DNA from: Terriglobia bacterium
GTDB taxonomy: Bacteria > Acidobacteriota > Terriglobia > Bryobacterales > Bryobacteraceae
NCBI GenBank assembly: GCA_020073445.1
Contig: JAIQFE010000005.1
Coordinates: 124,001-188,000, forward strand
DNA: 64,000 nt
Direction: 5' to 3'
Positions 63,201 to 64,000 of the stretch are shown here, piece after piece. Positions within the stretch are counted from its first letter, which is position 1; the number at the start of each line of letters is the position of its first letter. The translations under genes were made by a program, and so were the position numbers. The notes below the pieces were generated by a model, which had not been told where the DNA came from, searched no databases, and saw only the letters and a program-made list of their open reading frames with translations.

Positions 63201-64000
63201 TACAAAGTAATCTGTTGCGGAACCTGGACGGATCCGCCCGAAGGGATATTGTTGAACCTAAGGGCGACGCGAGTCGAGGAATTGGCGACTCCAGCCTTAT
63301 TAATTCCTGTGTCCGTACCGCCGGCTCCAACCGAGTTGAGCGGATTGCCAAGATTCGGCACGGGCGAGGATCCGTAACCGGAGGGCGGATTCGGCGACGG
63401 AGGTGCGTTCGTCGTATTATTTCGCCACTGGAATCCAGACTCGGTGGGGTAGATCGTTCCGGGTACGTTTTGCGCATCGTCGGTCGGGTAGTGGGCACCG
63501 CCGTTATAAATCCAGCTGCCACCCTGAAGAGTTGCGTTTCCTGGAGTGCCGCTGTGATCGCCCACCGTGAAAGAAATGTTTTTTGTTTTCCACGCTCCCG
63601 CAAAGCCTTCGAATAGGCGGATCGGGGAAGTAACGCCGCTGGAGCCGGTCACGGCGGCGGTCAAGCCCGGTGAAGCGTAGGCGATAACATTTGTAGTTAC
63701 ATCAATGGGTAGTACGCTGATCGGGTTGATGACCAGAGTACTTTCAATCTGGCCCGAGCTATACAGGCCAACACCGATGGCTGCTGCATCCCCGCGAAAA
63801 TTCGTGATGCGGAGGATACGGTGGCAAACTGGTTGCGTGGCTTGGCTGGGACACACCGTGCCGGGCGGGTCGATGGGAAGGCTCGCGAACAGGACCTGGT
63901 TATATTGGCCGGTGATATTTGCAAGCGAGCGTCCCTGAAATGCGTTGGGATGGCCCGGCGTGCCATTGTAGCTGGCTGCGGCGCCTAAAGCTCCGCCGCC
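60212..64000 (-). CDS. Giant secreted repeat protein with BACON domains, 5' truncated by window edge
   Basis: At least 1262 residues, open to base 64000, so the start is outside. Two long repeats (~515 residues apart) share HRILRIT/HRLIRIT, TESGFQ, the block starting VGAGGTDTGINKAGVAN, and VMVLTAADSAGAGPF. Then an IPT-like segment (NNAQVKLSSPGFPDILG) and two BACON domains (SFVVGPLNPTIAASGGSGSL ... AWGASTVTPWITL and CTYDISPISQIFSASGGSL ... SWSAASNASWITVAG). No sorting motif at the C-terminus. Likely surface exposed or released. Confidence 0.85.
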   Translation of the reverse strand, partial: GGGALGAAASYNGTPGHPNAFQGRSLANITGQYNQVLFASLPIDPPGTVCPSQATQPVCHRILRITNFRGDAAAIGVGLYSSGQIESTLVINPISVLPIDVTTNVIAYASPGLTAAVTGSSGVTSPIRLFEGFAGAWKTKNISFTVGDHSGTPGNATLQGGSWIYNGGAHYPTDDAQNVPGTIYPTESGFQWRNNTTNAPPSPNPPSGYGSSPVPNLGNPLNSVGAGGTDTGINKAGVANSSTRVALRFNNIPSGGSVQVPQQITLYRQGCNPDPSCSTGVMVLTAADSAGAGPFAPSFNTLLTSSSNLAVYEILYADPLNLEFADVPFTVNGGSGAGLQVTVGFAPFYSQGGASERASSTYPVPRFVDRAASAPCTSLLCLGAFPSPTSPGSGASLSCTSSSSFPSLIRAEGIAEMLGDIFLGCQGGTPTPAGQPVPQVTLSVAYDVPLTARLTAGSFTEALLMVDEPNSAITGRPLLNCGHDGAADTGPSGPGVCAIVGTGDPGSGFVLGSTYNGVQNGFGAGAFCDGANGRPAPNSYGCGRPNVFQGQLDPSRSNAITFVGVPVDPPGPNAHRLIRITNVRANAASLGVTTVNTTRSITATISTLGSNLIAIDVPQRAVATVALGLIAPVSANSSVHLQEGYSNAWKTQNIAISCANGTPKPFYSYGGGTSYPPQAAQSVPGAEYDTESGFQYQNDSVNKPLDVPLNPVTCSAGSSAGYPFASVGFGGLNTGITAAGIANSGTRFALRFSNVPPGASVQVPTSVPLVNIITHSVTGVMVLTNADANGAGPYSPASGTLTASNVAVYEVLFANPNALEAADVPYTLLNAPPNTTVQVITSFAPFSSTAAAGQPSATLPVPRFEDSLGYVPCVSGPCISVSPGEGTNSGPVNVALAGGPILNNAQVKLSSPGFPDILGSSTSNVGPSVLSTTFDLTGATAGARDVVVTPQSGTPFTLAGAFTVLAAPPCSFVVGPLNPTIAASGGSGSLVVTPSASSCAWGASTVTPWITLLPKSPTVQPYTVDANPNTTPRDGTISIAGKTVTVSQTGACTYDISPISQIFSASGGSLTVNVLAPAGCSWSAASNASWITVAGAASGSGIGSVTLQADLNSGGLRSGTVTIAGKTFNASQSASACGAADVSSQVSVVRGAFTSNFTGTNYLQQIRLTNQGPAIPGPIYLVVDGLPMTGTPCVGGTCGIVPPPPVTFCQSPSGSSLVVAAPNGLAVGQAVNLNLTFSPGRTAKGVPPIWTTTRVFSGTPSQ

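Noticed and set aside
1-64000. CRISPR array, rRNA genes, prophage or integrase
   Set aside because: Looked for regular spaced repeats, rRNA-like sequence and phage gene clusters; none found. Only one tRNA is present.

Overview
The window looks like chromosomal DNA of an acidobacterium of the Bryobacterales/Solibacter type. This is inferred from GC-rich coding DNA, a TIGR03437-like C-terminal domain, BACON-domain and PEP-CTERM secreted proteins, many quinoprotein and cytochrome c fusions, and frequent GTG/TTG starts. No search was run, so the taxonomy is provisional. About 65 protein genes and one tRNA fill nearly all of the sequence. No gene-free stretch exceeds about 155 bases, and there are no rRNA genes, prophages or CRISPR arrays.

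Layout. 1-2.7 kb: a truncated Uma2 nuclease, a DinB protein, a lone NuoE-like [2Fe-2S] domain and a methyltransferase/TlpA pair. 2.8-6.8 kb: a translation block rplM-rpsI-rpsB-tsf-pyrH-frr. 6.9-11.3 kb: a translationally coupled pair of M16 peptidase subunits (one with an intact zinc site, one without) plus a LolA-like secreted protein. 11.3-14.2 kb: a two-gene signalling operon, with a REC-HisKA_2 kinase followed by a hybrid kinase homologue whose H, N and G1 boxes and second receiver are degenerate. 14.3-15.6 kb: a cytochrome c/copper monooxygenase fusion. 15.6-16.3 kb: a frameshifted RAYT transposase between inverted REP palindromes. 16.3-22.2 kb: hydroxyacid dehydrogenase, carboxymuconolactone decarboxylase-like protein, lactonase-like MBL protein, SET-domain methyltransferase, LysE exporter, diheme cytochrome, MFS carrier and hydratase. 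22.2-28 kb: transketolase-like enzyme, small secreted proteins, SDR and mtgA. 28-36 kb: CHRD protein, PQQ dehydrogenase with heme, His/Gly-rich secreted protein, secreted DinB, YtrA-type regulator, amidohydrolase, and a tannase-family gene broken by an in-frame TAG.

36-44.5 kb: FecR-like protein, secreted propeller, methyltransferase, NarX-like kinase, GH43-like lipoprotein, DUF2934 protein, and two peptidoglycan enzymes (AMIN/amidase and SLT transglycosylase). 44.5-48.7 kb: MlaF-like ATPase, coaD, aminotransferase, manA and a CPBP protease. 48.8-51 kb: ECF sigma factor, zinc-finger anti-sigma factor with HEAT-like repeats, and a DUF4097 protein, all coupled. 51-55 kb: glutaryl-CoA dehydrogenase, secG, tRNA-Leu(GAG), then a coupled cassette of HxlR regulator, BNR propeller and MoaD/ThiS-like protein behind a perfect palindromic operator. 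55-64 kb: a secreted protein of unknown function, carboxylesterase, PQQ propeller enzyme, PEP-CTERM protein and the 3' part of a very large repeat-containing secreted protein.

Items most worth follow-up are the HxlR/propeller/MoaD-like cassette, the degenerate hybrid kinase next to an intact kinase, the REP/RAYT element with its frameshift, the amber codon in the tannase gene, a hairpin that would bury the ribosome binding site of the secreted DinB gene, and a recurrent TANNNT-6 nt-start arrangement suggesting leaderless transcripts.
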